Shown here in pieces: positions 25,977 to 34,766 of a stretch of DNA of 64,000 nt. Origin of the DNA: an uncultured Collinsella sp. (GTDB lineage Bacteria; Actinomycetota; Coriobacteriia; Coriobacteriales; Coriobacteriaceae). A program made the position numbers and the translations under genes. Below the pieces are notes generated by a model, which ran no database searches, was not told the origin of the DNA, and saw only the letters and a list, made by a program, of their open reading frames with translations. Location of the stretch: assembly GCA_949288855.1 (NCBI GenBank), contig CASELS010000004.1, positions 1 through 64,000 of the forward strand. The letters are read 5' to 3'. The stretch's first letter is position 1, and each line of letters opens with the position of its first letter.

Positions 25977-27599
25977 CTAGTCGACCAGACGCGGGAAGAG
26001 CGGCTCGCCCTTCTCAACGGGCGCGCCGCCAGCGAGGCCACCCCACACGCAGGCTTGGGCGAGGTCGCTCGTCGGTGCCGCGTCGAGCGACAGGCGGCGA
26101 CGCACCTCAGCCGAGATGCTCGGCATGAAGGGGTCGTACAGCTCGGCCACGATGCGGATGACCTCAAGGAGGTTCCAGATCACCAGGGCAAGGTCGTCGG
26201 CGCGCTCGGGATCCTTGGCAAGCGCCCACGGGGCCATGTCCTCGATGTAGTGGTTCGCGGCAGATACGATGGCGAGCACCTCGGCGGCGGCCCCGCTGTA
26301 GTCCATCGTCTCCATGCAGGCAGCGTAGCGCTCAAAAATGCCGGCGCATGCATCGCGCAGCGGCGAGGGCTCATCGTAGGTGGCGGGACGCACGGGCGCG
26401 CAGCCGTCGAAGTACTTGGCGCTCATATTGAGCGTACGGGAGACGAGGTTGCCCCAGCTGTTGGCGAGGTCGGCATTGTAGACCTGGCGCATGCGACCCC
26501 AGCTGATGGGCGCATCGGTCCCGTGCACAACGTCGCTCATGAAGTAGTAGCGGTAGGCGTCCACGCCAAGAAGCTCGAGGACCTCCTCGGGGGCGATGGC
26601 GTTGCCGCGGCTCTTGCTCATCTTCTCGACCTTGCCGGTCTCCTCGTTGCGCACCGTGAGGAAGCCGTGCACAAAGACCTTCTCGGGAAGCGGCAGACCG
26701 GCGGCCATAAGAAGCGCGGGCCAGATGACGCAATGGAAACGGATGATGTCCTTACCGACCACGTGCACCTGCGCCGGCCAGCGGAAGGCGAGCTCATCGG
26801 CCGCCTCCTCGCCCTCAGCGCCGTAGCCCACGGCCGAGAGGTAGTTGATCAGAGCGTCGACCCAAACGTAGGCAACGTGCTTCTCGTCAAAGGGGAACGG
26901 CACGCCCCAATCAAAGGTCGAGCGGCTGATGGAGAGGTCCTTGAGACCGCCCTTCACAAAGGAGAGCACCTCGTTGCGGCGCGTCTCGGGCTGGATGAAA
27001 TCGGGGTGCGCCTCATAGAAGTCAAGCAAGGGCTGCTGGAACTCGGAGAGCTTGAAGAACCAGCTCTCCTCCTTGATGCGCTCGAGCGGGCGATCGCAAT
27101 CCGGGCAGAGCGGGTGCTCGGGGTCAGCGGGCTCCTCGCCCGCCGCGATGCGCTCCTCCTCATGGTGGCGCACCTGGGTCTCGGTGAAGTACGTCTCATC
27201 CGGGCGGCAATACCAGCCGTCGTAGGCGTCCTTATAGATGTAGCCGCGCTCGAGCAGCGTCTCGAGGAACTTCTGGACGCCAGCCATGTGGCGGGGCTGC
27301 GTCGTGCGGATGAAATCGTCGTTGGAGATATTCAGCGTCTTCCACAGGTCGCGGAACGCCGGCTCCATGGAATCGCACCATGCCTGCGGGGAGTCGAAAC
27401 CGTTTTTCTCCGCGGCCTCAGCAACCTTCTCGCCGTGCTCATCCATGCCCGTGAGGAACTTGACGTCGCGGCCGCAGGAACGCTGGAAGCGAGCCTGAAC
27501 GTCGGCCAGAACGGTGCAGTACGCCGTGCCGAGGTGCGGGCGGGCGTTCACGTAGTAGATAGGCGTGGTGATGTAATACGAAGGCTGCGTATGCTCCAT
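25977..27599 (-). CDS. metG: Methionyl-tRNA synthetase
   Basis: A 540-residue class I synthetase charging tRNA-Met. The HIGH-like motif is in ITTPIYYVNARPHLGTAY, and the KMSKS loop is VEKMSKSRGNAI. The connective domain has CRPDETYF and CPDCDRPLERI, the single-knuckle zinc region of the shorter bacterial type. The protein ends after the anticodon-binding helical domain and has no C-terminal tRNA-binding/dimerisation extension, as in the 510-550-residue forms. GTG 27620 is possible, but the ATG at 27599, 9 nt after GAAAGGA, gives the usual N-terminus. It lies 84 bp after rsmI and abuts rsmA. Confidence 0.96.
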   Translation of the reverse strand: MEHTQPSYYITTPIYYVNARPHLGTAYCTVLADVQARFQRSCGRDVKFLTGMDEHGEKVAEAAEKNGFDSPQAWCDSMEPAFRDLWKTLNISNDDFIRTTQPRHMAGVQKFLETLLERGYIYKDAYDGWYCRPDETYFTETQVRHHEEERIAAGEEPADPEHPLCPDCDRPLERIKEESWFFKLSEFQQPLLDFYEAHPDFIQPETRRNEVLSFVKGGLKDLSISRSTFDWGVPFPFDEKHVAYVWVDALINYLSAVGYGAEGEEAADELAFRWPAQVHVVGKDIIRFHCVIWPALLMAAGLPLPEKVFVHGFLTVRNEETGKVEKMSKSRGNAIAPEEVLELLGVDAYRYYFMSDVVHGTDAPISWGRMRQVYNADLANSWGNLVSRTLNMSAKYFDGCAPVRPATYDEPSPLRDACAGIFERYAACMETMDYSGAAAEVLAIVSAANHYIEDMAPWALAKDPERADDLALVIWNLLEVIRIVAELYDPFMPSISAEVRRRLSLDAAPTSDLAQACVWGGLAGGAPVEKGEPLFPRLVD

Positions 27600-27683
27600 G
27601 ATGCGCGTCCTTTCTTTCACGGCACGGGGCCGATAGGGTGTGACTCAAGACGCGGTCGGCGCCGCGTCGGCTAAAGAGGGATT

Positions 27684-28604
27684 TTACCGCAAACGAGCGT
27701 CTTGCATGTCGAGTACCAGCGCGTACACGTCCCGCCGTTTGCGAGAAAACCGCTGCGAAAGACGTTTGGCAATTGCCGAGGCGGCCTCACCCGCATCGAG
27801 CGCGGCCTCAATCTCTGTCCTCAGGACAGCGTCGATGTCGCCCGCCGCACCCCGCGGAGCACCCGCCGGGGAAGCGGCCCTCAGGGCAGCGAGCTCCTCG
27901 GTATCGGGCGGAGCGACTACGATAACAATCTCCCCTTTAAGCTCCTCGCGCTCTGCCACCTCGCGGGCAAGTTCGGCGGCAGGAAGGCGAAGCACCTCCT
28001 CGTGCAGCTTGGTGAGCTCGCGACAAAGCGCGGCCTCGCGACGGGGATATGCCTCGGCAATAGCAGCAAGGGTTGCCGCCGCACGATGGGGTGATTCGTA
28101 GAACAGAAGCGCCCCCGGGACCGGTGCGAGCTCCGCCAAGCGCCGCGTGCGCTCCCCCGTCTTGCGCGGGAGGAATCCCTCAAAAAAGAAGTGCTCGCAC
28201 GCAATGCCCGAGCTCACCAGCGCCGTGATGCATGCAGTGGGACCCGGTATGACCTCAACGTCAACGCCCTCTGCGCGCGCGGCATCGACGAGCACCTGCC
28301 CGGGGTCGGAGACGCCGGGCATACCCGCGTCGGAGGCGAAGGCGATGGTCTCTCCTGCGAGCATTCGCTCGACAAGGCCCGCCGCGCGAGCCGCGATCAC
28401 GTTCTCATCGCAGCGAACGAGCGGCTTGCGCTGACCTATGTATGCCAAGATCTTGCCGGTCACGCGCGTGTCCTCGCAGCACACGGCATCCGCCTCAGAG
28501 AGCGCCTGTGCCGCGCGAGGAGACAAATCCCCTAGATTGCCGATGGGCGTTCCCACTACATAGAGCTTGCCCGCGGCGGGCGAGCCGTCCGCATGCGTGC
28601 GCAT
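27684..28604 (-). CDS. rsmI: 16S rRNA (cytidine1402-2'-O)-methyltransferase RsmI
   Basis: A 306-residue tetrapyrrole-methylase-fold enzyme that 2'-O-methylates C1402 in the ribosomal decoding centre. The signature motifs are all present: YVVGTPIGNLGDLSPRA, CEDTRVTGK, AFASDAGMPGVSDPG, EVIPGPTACITALVSSG, FEGFLPRK and FYESPHR. The C-terminal ~50 residues (Ala/Glu-rich, then KRLSQRFSRKRRDVYALVL) form the family's small helical domain. It begins 14 bp after the GH5 gene, so the two are surely co-transcribed. Confidence 0.95.
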   Translation of the reverse strand: MRTHADGSPAAGKLYVVGTPIGNLGDLSPRAAQALSEADAVCCEDTRVTGKILAYIGQRKPLVRCDENVIAARAAGLVERMLAGETIAFASDAGMPGVSDPGQVLVDAARAEGVDVEVIPGPTACITALVSSGIACEHFFFEGFLPRKTGERTRRLAELAPVPGALLFYESPHRAAATLAAIAEAYPRREAALCRELTKLHEEVLRLPAAELAREVAEREELKGEIVIVVAPPDTEELAALRAASPAGAPRGAAGDIDAVLRTEIEAALDAGEAASAIAKRLSQRFSRKRRDVYALVLDMQDARLR

Positions 28605-28618
28605 ATCAGACCGCCCCG

Positions 28619-29683
28619 CTAATCAAGCATGGCACGCTCGAGCGCACCGAGCGCCACGCGGGCATCCCAGGCAGCGATGCGCTTCTCAGTTTTCCACGTC
28701 TGGAAGAACCAACCCGCTGCATCGGAGAAGGAGGCGAGCTGATTAGAGATGAACACGCGCCCGTAGGCAGCATGGCCCTCCGGAGTGATCGAGGCGTTGG
28801 CGAATACCGCCGCGCCGGACCACTCTCCCACAATGACGGGGAATCCCGCCGAACGGGCTTCTTTGATGAGCTTGCGGTTGCGGGCAATCGCTGCGGAAAG
28901 GCCGCGCGGACTTGTGATGTCCTGGGCATTGTCGTCACGGTAGTGATACAGGTGCACGTCCATGATGACGTTCTGGTACTTGTCGCCGCTCATGAAGTGC
29001 TTCCACGCGCCGGGGTCGCCCGAAGCGGAGAACACCACCGCCTTGTCCTCTGGCATGTGTGCGCGCACGAGCTCATAGGCGTCGCGGTAGAAATTCCTGA
29101 GATAGTGACGGGGAATGCCGTCGCTTGTGGTGAACAGATTCACGCGCCGGCTCATAATCGGCGAGTCAAGCAGCTCCAAACCGATCAGACCCTTGCGCGA
29201 CCCATAACGGACCGCAAGACGCTCGAGAACGTTCAGGGCGATATGGCGTCCGTTGGTTGATGAGTGCCACGCGGCGGTCGACTCGGGCGTGCTCGGCGTG
29301 GCGTTGGAATCGCCTTGCCCGCCCGGCACGGTCGCCAAATCAAGCAGCACGCCCATGTCGTACTTCTCGGCCCACTCGAAGGCGCGGTCGATATAGTCGA
29401 CCAGGGGAATGTAGACCTCAGACTCGCTCTGCGAGCCAAAGGCGTACCACGGCACCGGGAGGCGCACGGCGTTCAGGCCGATTGCGGAGATGCGGCGAAA
29501 GTCGTCTTCGGTGATGAACGTCTCCAGATGCTGCCGCACGCGCTCGTTGAACTTGGTGGCGCCGAGCGCCGCCTGCAGCTCCGACACATTGGAGGCGCCG
29601 GTGGCAGCAAAGAGCGAGGGCGTGACCCACGGCTCGGGAAGAAACCATCCAGAAAGGTTGACGCCGCGAATTCTCTCGAACAT
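28619..29683 (-). CDS. Glycoside hydrolase family 5-like protein (exo-beta-glucanase-like), acid/base residue replaced
   Basis: A 354-residue TIM-barrel protein close in pattern to fungal-type GH5 exo-beta-1,3-glucanases: GVNLSGWFLPEPWVTPSLF (7-25), GLNAVRLPVPWYAFG with the conserved Arg, HSSTNGRHIALNVLERLAVRY, DVHLYHY and the nucleophile Glu287 in VIVGEWSGA. In that family the acid/base Glu lies in an ELLNEP motif. Here the same place reads ELLDSP, putting Ser at 174, read directly from the bases. Activity is therefore doubtful, or it may act as a binding or remodelling protein. No signal peptide is seen. The ATG at 29683 has GGAG 5 nt upstream. It heads the rsmI-metG-rsmA-tatD operon, strange company for a glycosidase. 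Confidence 0.85.
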   Translation of the reverse strand: MFERIRGVNLSGWFLPEPWVTPSLFAATGASNVSELQAALGATKFNERVRQHLETFITEDDFRRISAIGLNAVRLPVPWYAFGSQSESEVYIPLVDYIDRAFEWAEKYDMGVLLDLATVPGGQGDSNATPSTPESTAAWHSSTNGRHIALNVLERLAVRYGSRKGLIGLELLDSPIMSRRVNLFTTSDGIPRHYLRNFYRDAYELVRAHMPEDKAVVFSASGDPGAWKHFMSGDKYQNVIMDVHLYHYRDDNAQDITSPRGLSAAIARNRKLIKEARSAGFPVIVGEWSGAAVFANASITPEGHAAYGRVFISNQLASFSDAAGWFFQTWKTEKRIAAWDARVALGALERAMLD

Positions 29684-29801
29684 ACCCGCTCCATCCTCAT
29701 CGCTCACACTGCTCGCACGGTCGTGTCCATGAGTATAGCCGATGCCCCGCACGCCCGAGAGCGCAGGCGCAGGCGCAGTTTTAGAAAAAGAAATTTCTCC
29801 C

Positions 29802-29829
29802 TTGACCCTACGGACGTTTTTGGTATATT
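29802..29829 (+). promoter_or_regulatory. Promoter of tRNA-Phe
   Basis: TTGACC (29802-29807) and TATATT (29824-29829) are separated by 16 bp and lie 27 bp before the mature tRNA, a good sigma-70-type match in an AT-rich patch. Confidence 0.7.
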
Positions 29830-29855
29830 TAACAAGCTGTTCTTGAGACAGCCCC

Positions 29856-29931
<76 letters not shown>

Positions 29932-29942
29932 TCGCAATTCGA

Positions 29943-29978
29943 GCAAGCCCGCAGACCACCTGCGGGCTTGCTGCTTTT
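29943..29978 (+). terminator. Terminator of tRNA-Phe
   Basis: GCAAGCCCGCA and TGCGGGCTTGC pair perfectly (11 bp) around a 7-nt loop, followed by TGCTTTT. It may also stop the convergent abi transcript. Confidence 0.85.
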
Positions 29979-30020
29979 CATCGCACAGATCTTACAGTGG
30001 CTCCTCTATTCTGTGCGCCC

Positions 30021-30995
30021 TTAGAGAAGCGACCTACTGCTGCCGTCCCGCTCCTTCATGATCGCCACGCGCCCATCAATCTTTCTCACCATCTCCGGAA
30101 AACCTAGAGACGACAGGAGATGGCCGCCGACCTTATTCCCCTTCAGATAGTCTCTGACGAGGCTGGTCAGCTCTCCCAAAAACTCATAGAACTCGCAACG
30201 TGTCAGGTATCTCTCGAGCATCCAAACCATCTTGTCGTACCCGATGTGCTTCCTGTCGCCGACATGAGCGCAGTACAGCCTCTCATCATGAGCACAGATA
30301 TTTCTGAACTTAACCAATGCCTCCAAGCTCACACGCGCCGTATCAACGTCAAAGAATCCGAGCATCTTGCTGCCGAGATTCCCTGTGCTTTCGGCTATCG
30401 TCCGACAGACCGCCCTCTTATCGGCGGGCTTCATGAGGTTGAAGAAATGCTCGATGTTGCCGAATGTGAGATCGTTACATAACACCCAGATTGGAACTAT
30501 GCCGTATTCACTCCTGTAGTGTTCAATGAAATCTGCAGTGCTCTTTTCCCTTCTCTTCTTGAGCACGAAGGTCAGGCCGCTGATTTCGCTTGCATAATCT
30601 TCCTCCGCCTTGCCGTAGCTGACAAACTCCTGTTTTGAACAGTAATTCGATTGCAGCAAGTAGTCGTCATGCCCTCTATGAGCTTCGGCGAAACAATAGG
30701 CGACCGCTGTCCTCACCGTCGCTTCAGCTTTTATCAGTCGGTTGAACGTCATCGCCCTCAAAGACCTGTCGAAATCAAACAGGTGGTACAAATCATTGAA
30801 CGTGGTTCCCTTCCTATACCTATCATCACCAACGGCATTCGTGGCGTCGTCATCTATGAACGGACGCTTGTACCCGTTGACAATGGAGTAATAGCCCTCG
30901 CGCTGGAGAATCCTCGGAGTGGCTTGGTCCGTCACTACTCCGCGCGCTTCAAGCAAATCAACCTGTTGATCGATAGTGAGAAACGGCTTGCACAT
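30021..30995 (-). CDS. Abi-family protein (AbiD/AbiF-like, HEPN)
   Basis: A 324-residue protein of the Abi_2 family, known from phage abortive-infection systems. KPFLTIDQQVDLLEARG and GYYSIVNGYKRPFID match the family N-terminus, and the HEPN ribonuclease signature R-x4-H is intact in FRNICAHDERLY (Arg231, His236). AbiF-type proteins are thought to cut or bind RNA when a phage infects. The ATG at 30995 has AGAGG 5 nt upstream; the frame to 31082 crosses a hairpin. The gene is less GC-rich than its surroundings and sits between the Tad operon and tRNA-Phe, so it is probably acquired. Only ~25 nt separate the ATG from the hairpin upstream, so expression may depend on Tad read-through. Confidence 0.88.
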   Translation of the reverse strand: MCKPFLTIDQQVDLLEARGVVTDQATPRILQREGYYSIVNGYKRPFIDDDATNAVGDDRYRKGTTFNDLYHLFDFDRSLRAMTFNRLIKAEATVRTAVAYCFAEAHRGHDDYLLQSNYCSKQEFVSYGKAEEDYASEISGLTFVLKKRREKSTADFIEHYRSEYGIVPIWVLCNDLTFGNIEHFFNLMKPADKRAVCRTIAESTGNLGSKMLGFFDVDTARVSLEALVKFRNICAHDERLYCAHVGDRKHIGYDKMVWMLERYLTRCEFYEFLGELTSLVRDYLKGNKVGGHLLSSLGFPEMVRKIDGRVAIMKERDGSSRSLL

Positions 30996-31018
30996 AGCTG
31001 CCTCTTTAATAAATAGAA

Positions 31019-31048
31019 GAGCGGCCACCCCCGTAGGGGCAGCCGCTC
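31019..31048 (-). terminator. Terminator-like hairpin between the Tad operon and abi
   Basis: On the minus strand GAGCGGC-tg-CCCC-TAC-GGGG-(g)tg-GCCGCTC forms a strong stem followed by TTCTATTTATT. It would end the Tad transcript, yet its 3' end is only 23 nt from the abi start codon and could also mask or attenuate abi. Confidence 0.7.
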
Positions 31049-31097
31049 CGCGGACGCGAGTCCCGTAGGATCCTCGCGTCAATACCGCTGTCCCATA

Positions 31098-31544
31098 CTA
31101 TATCCGTTCACTTACGAATTCACAACTGTTTGACATCGACAGACGTTCAAGCACCGAAACCGCGGTTGAACAACGCAACAAGCGCCATGGAGGCACTGCG
31201 GCATGAACTGCGATGATGCCTCCCTCTTCATCCAAGAATGCGACATCAATTGGGCGAACCATAAAGCAGGTGTGCACCGAGCTGCATCGAGGAAACCCCA
31301 ACACGCACGGAGGTCTATCTGCAGGCAACCCGTCCATCGTCCCGATGAGGCCAGTCAAGCGAGTAAAGAAGCGCTCTGCCACCTTAAGCTCGCAATCGTC
31401 CCACCCTAGCTCCCGCATTGCCCGCTGAAACCCGTAGGGGTCGCCACGAGGAGCGCAACGCGTTGCCTCGCCTCGCCATAAGCCGCCAAGTCGCTCGGCA
31501 ACTGCTGCGCCAAGCCCTACCAATCTCTTTGTAAACGGCAGCAC
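31098..31544 (-). CDS. DUF192 protein at the end of the Tad operon
   Basis: A 148-residue protein with the DUF192 core: FFTRLTGLIGT, then SSVHTCFMVRPIDVAFLDEEG (the equivalent of the WMKNTLIPLDIAFLD-type motif) and AVPPWRLLRCSTAVSVLE. DUF192 proteins are small beta-fold proteins of unknown function often found beside tad genes. The ~55-residue N-terminal part is Arg-rich and unlike other members. It starts at a GTG that overlaps the previous stop (TAGTG), so it is part of the operon by translational coupling. No signal peptide is seen. Confidence 0.75.
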   Translation of the reverse strand: MLPFTKRLVGLGAAVAERLGGLWRGEATRCAPRGDPYGFQRAMRELGWDDCELKVAERFFTRLTGLIGTMDGLPADRPPCVLGFPRCSSVHTCFMVRPIDVAFLDEEGGIIAVHAAVPPWRLLRCSTAVSVLERLSMSNSCEFVSERI

Positions 31545-32011
31545 TATGCCACCACCCCCGGTCTCCAGGGATCTACCGTTATCGAGCGCGCATGCGTAAG
31601 CTCAAGAGGCGCGCCCAGAGACACGCCCGCGATAGAGAGAGCGCCCGGCCATGGCTGGAATCGCATCTCGCAGCGATAGGTATGCAACGCACCCACCAAC
31701 TCCAGCACGCCCCCGTCCGCCGATGCGCCCTGCTCGCCGGCAACGGAAATCGACACACGGTAGCCCTCCATGGCCTCCTCGAGAGAGGCGGCAACCCGCG
31801 AAGCGCCGTCGGCGGCGCCCATGTCTCCCGGAGGAGAAACCGCCTGAGCCATGACCACGTCCGCCACAACATGATCGAAACGCGCAACCGCGCAGACAAA
31901 GAGCATCACGTTGTAGACCAAGATTGCGAGGACCAGCAGCACCGGCAGCACGACCGCCATCTCTACCGTTGCCTGAGCCTTGTCCTCCGCAACAGGAGCG
32001 CCCAGCCTCAT
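31544..32011 (-). CDS. TadE/TadF-like pseudopilin
   Basis: A 155-residue protein with the class III prepilin arrangement: a short charged leader (MRLGAPVAEDKA), a processing site A|QATVE with Glu at +5, and one hydrophobic helix (MAVVLPVLLVLAILVYNVMLF). A ~110-residue outer domain follows with one Cys. Minor pseudopilins of this type act in Flp pilus assembly. The ATG at 32011 has GGGAGGTGG 6 nt upstream and overlaps the TadG-like stop by 4 bp (ATGA). The longer frame to 32356 is a shadow of that gene. Confidence 0.85.
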   Translation of the reverse strand: MRLGAPVAEDKAQATVEMAVVLPVLLVLAILVYNVMLFVCAVARFDHVVADVVMAQAVSPPGDMGAADGASRVAASLEEAMEGYRVSISVAGEQGASADGGVLELVGALHTYRCEMRFQPWPGALSIAGVSLGAPLELTHARSITVDPWRPGVVA

Positions 32012-34044
32012 GTCTTCCCACCTCCCAGCAAGTCTCGAACGCGCACGGTAAGGGGAAACGAGCCTCCGCCCGGAAGAGGAATCTCGGCGATGGTGAACGT
32101 CGTCTCCTGTATCACCTCGACCGCGCCGTAGCCCATCGCCTGCAGCAAGGCCGCAGGATCGGTGGTCCCAACTGTGATGGACCGCAACCGCTCCTGAACG
32201 TCCGCCAATCCCGACACCCCGGCGTGCGCCACAACGTTTGCCGAATCGGTAAGCACCGGCTTCATGAGCGTAAGATCGGCTGGTTCGAGGTCGAGCGCCT
32301 TCACCGCATCGTCCACACGGTCCTCGAGCCATGTCGCCAAAGGCCCCATCCCCCATTGCTTGAGACCCCCAAGCAGGTCATCCATCACGCCCGAGAGCTT
32401 TCCGGTCAGATCCCCATACGAGACCAGAAGGCGACCCCATAGGCCCATCACATCGTCGACAAGTCCGATTGCCCCGCCATCTGCCCGCTCTGCAAACGTG
32501 CCGAGGAACTCTGAGAGCACGTTATTCTCGGCGGTCGCTTTATCGGGAGCCAAAACGGCACCCGCCACAGCCCCGCGTGATGCAACAGACGTCCCCGGTG
32601 CAAAGGCACTTGTAAGCTCCGCGGGCGTAGCGGACTCACCGGTCACCGCAAATCCGAGCGTGCCGTTTCTGCCCGGAGGCGCTATGCGCGGGCGCTTACC
32701 GCCAAGCACGGACAGCGCGTCATCAAATGCGCCCGCCGCGCTCTCCGCCTCCCCTCGTGCCTTCCTCTCAAGGGCGAGCTCCTCGTTGCGACGCGCGACG
32801 TAATCCTCAAGCGCCAGCGTGAACGTGCGCAGATGATATTCGTAGCCGTTGTCGATCGAGGTGGATGCAGCGGGCGTCTTGCCCACGTCACCCACGCCGA
32901 AGCGGCAGACCTCGCACTCGCGCGCCGCCCCGGTCTCGGTGGCGGACAGGGCAAGCAAAGGTCCCGAAGAGCCGGTCGCACCCGGGCACGCCGACCCGTA
33001 ATGAAGGGTAAGCCCCTCATCCTCATAGCTCGAGGGCCAGATCGTCTCACGGTACAGCTCACTTGCTCGCACCTCATCGGTATTGCGAGGTAGCAAAGGC
33101 ACTGTCGAAACGACGACGCCGTCGACCTCTTCCACGCGCGCGTTCTCGAACTCCTTCAGCGCAAAACGGTAAAACGCCTCGCGCGCGGCGGCATCCGCAG
33201 CCGCCTCCGTGCCGGTGCCCTCCGGCGCATTGTGCTCAAGACGCCACCGGTAATATGCTCGGGTTCTGTCGATGGCGACCTGCGGGCTCCATGTGACGCT
33301 TGACGCGTAATCCGGGTTCTCGGCTGCCGAGAGGCCCGACAGGCTCGCGGCCCTCTCCTGCATGTTGGCACCTTCTTTTCCGCAATCAGCCAGCCACGCC
33401 TCTCGCTTGGCGTCTTCAGACGCCTCTGCGGCGCGGGCCAGTTCCTCGGCCGCTTCGTCCAAGCGCTCCGAGGTCTCCTTAAGCCCCTGCGTGGGGACGC
33501 CCGAGCCCTCCAGGGCAGGGAAGGACGATGCGCTCTCCCGCGGCGCAGCGATTGCCGTTCCCGTGTACGTTATCTTTTCTGAACCCTGCGCCGCGCATAC
33601 GCGCGTCCCGTTCGCTGCCACCAGATAGGGCAGGGCATCCTCCAGCTTGGACAAGCCTTTTGAGGCGGAGGCGGCGAGGTCGTTTCTCAGCTCGAGCATC
33701 CGTATGCCAGCATCAACGGTCTTCTTCGCCGCCGCCTGGCCACCCGGAATCAGGAGGCCGACAAGCCCTGCCCCGGTTGTGCAGAACCCGGCAAGTCCCA
33801 TGCTGAGAACAGCCGCATCGACCACCGTCGCAGCGGTGCGGTAGGAGGATACGACGTTCGCCCCGGCGAGCGCCGTCGCATCTGCCGCCGCCTGCACCTC
33901 ACTCGACCGAGCCGCACTCCACACCGCCGTCGCCGCAGAGAACAGCAAGGTCAGCACAACCAGCATCGAAACGGCGGCAGCAACCGTGGTGTACGCGCCG
34001 TCCTCTATGAACAGCTCAACTCCAAGATGCGATCCACGTCTCAT
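32008..34044 (-). CDS. Large TadG-like membrane-anchored protein of the Tad operon
   Basis: 678 residues: a 20-residue cytoplasmic start, a helix (YTTVAAAVSMLVVLTLLFSA) and then DATALAGANVVSSYRTAATVV, the Tad/Flp TadG-type N-terminus seen in DUF2134-like proteins. The rest is probably extracellular and helical, with a coiled-coil-like Ala/Glu stretch near 205-225 (ERLDEAAEELARAAEASEDA). Cysteine pairs (CEVC near 375) hint at disulfides. I recognise no von Willebrand domain, which normally marks TadG. The ATG at 34044 is 6 nt after GGAGGG; the first 29 bp overlap the preceding pseudopilin gene. Confidence 0.75.
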   Translation of the reverse strand: MRRGSHLGVELFIEDGAYTTVAAAVSMLVVLTLLFSAATAVWSAARSSEVQAAADATALAGANVVSSYRTAATVVDAAVLSMGLAGFCTTGAGLVGLLIPGGQAAAKKTVDAGIRMLELRNDLAASASKGLSKLEDALPYLVAANGTRVCAAQGSEKITYTGTAIAAPRESASSFPALEGSGVPTQGLKETSERLDEAAEELARAAEASEDAKREAWLADCGKEGANMQERAASLSGLSAAENPDYASSVTWSPQVAIDRTRAYYRWRLEHNAPEGTGTEAAADAAAREAFYRFALKEFENARVEEVDGVVVSTVPLLPRNTDEVRASELYRETIWPSSYEDEGLTLHYGSACPGATGSSGPLLALSATETGAARECEVCRFGVGDVGKTPAASTSIDNGYEYHLRTFTLALEDYVARRNEELALERKARGEAESAAGAFDDALSVLGGKRPRIAPPGRNGTLGFAVTGESATPAELTSAFAPGTSVASRGAVAGAVLAPDKATAENNVLSEFLGTFAERADGGAIGLVDDVMGLWGRLLVSYGDLTGKLSGVMDDLLGGLKQWGMGPLATWLEDRVDDAVKALDLEPADLTLMKPVLTDSANVVAHAGVSGLADVQERLRSITVGTTDPAALLQAMGYGAVEVIQETTFTIAEIPLPGGGSFPLTVRVRDLLGGGKT

Positions 34045-34492
34045 AGCTTCCCTCCAGCCAAGACGGACGCCCCTCATAAGAGACCTCGACTCTCACCAGC
34101 ACGTCTCCCTGTCCGTTGCGCTCTCCCCACAGCCCGGCAAATGCCCCCAACACTGGCAACGGTTTGACCGCCCCCTCAATCTCGACGCGGACCTTTCTCG
34201 CCCCGGAGGATGCGGCAGAAAGCTCGATATCCCAGGCAAGGGGACCTCCCTCGTGAAAAAGCGCTAGGTCGGGGACGGCTGCAAGCCGACGAAGTGCGAA
34301 GGCGCGATACGCCTCCGCACCCCCATCGGAGCCCGTGACCATAAGACGTGCGGTTTCCGCTGCCGCCCCCTCCATAACCGCGCGTGTGTACAGCATGCAC
34401 ACCGGCTGCAACGCCAACAAGAGCACGAAGAGAAAACTCGGCAACAAAAGCGCCGCCTCCACCGTCGCCTGGGCTTTGCACTCCCCGAACAC
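34016..34492 (-). CDS. TadE-like pseudopilin
   Basis: A 158-residue minor pilin: leader MFGECKA, processing site A|QATVE, then a hydrophobic helix (AALLLPSFLFVLLLALQPVCML) and a ~120-residue beta-rich outer domain. The start is uncertain: GTG 34492 lies one base after the upstream stop (TGAGGTG) without a clear ribosome binding site, implying translational re-initiation. The frame is open up to 34711, but that part is the shadow of the preceding gene. It overlaps the TadG-like gene by 29 bp. Confidence 0.8.
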   Translation of the reverse strand: MFGECKAQATVEAALLLPSFLFVLLLALQPVCMLYTRAVMEGAAAETARLMVTGSDGGAEAYRAFALRRLAAVPDLALFHEGGPLAWDIELSAASSGARKVRVEIEGAVKPLPVLGAFAGLWGERNGQGDVLVRVEVSYEGRPSWLEGSYETWIASWS

Positions 34493-34493
34493 C

Positions 34494-34766
34494 TCAAAAC
34501 AGCGCGATATCGAGCGCCCCCAGTCCGTTGAACTGATGGGAGGCAGCCTTGGACGCAAGGGCGACGAACGCCCCTCCCGCGCCTGCCTGCCAGAGCAGGC
34601 CGAGGACAACGAGCATGCCGAGAAAGGCGCAGAAAACGATTGCGTACTCGACCGTCCCCTGAGCTGAATCTTCGAACAGAAAGGGGCGCTCAACATCACC
34701 ACCCCTCTCAAAGTGAAGGGGCCGCTGACGCCCTGAGCCGCACAACTTTGACCGTAGACCCCTCAT
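34494..34766 (-). CDS. Small TadE/Flp-like pilin subunit
   Basis: About 90 residues: a ~35-residue leader, processing site A|QGTVEY (the Flp-like EY is kept), a helix AIVFCAFLGMLVVLGLLW and only ~25 residues after it. In size and in the EY motif it is closer to a Flp pilin than to a TadE protein. I chose the ATG at 34766, with GGGGGAG 4 nt upstream; an ATG at 34784 is also possible. It overlaps the previous gene by 59 bp and is followed one base later by the TadE-like GTG start. Confidence 0.75.
   Translation of the reverse strand: MRGLRSKLCGSGRQRPLHFERGGDVERPFLFEDSAQGTVEYAIVFCAFLGMLVVLGLLWQAGAGGAFVALASKAASHQFNGLGALDIALF

Noticed and set aside
29932-31097. Integrated element with att sites at tRNA-Phe
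   Set aside because: I found no repeat of the tRNA 3' end on the far side of the abi gene and no integrase, so integration at the tRNA is not shown.
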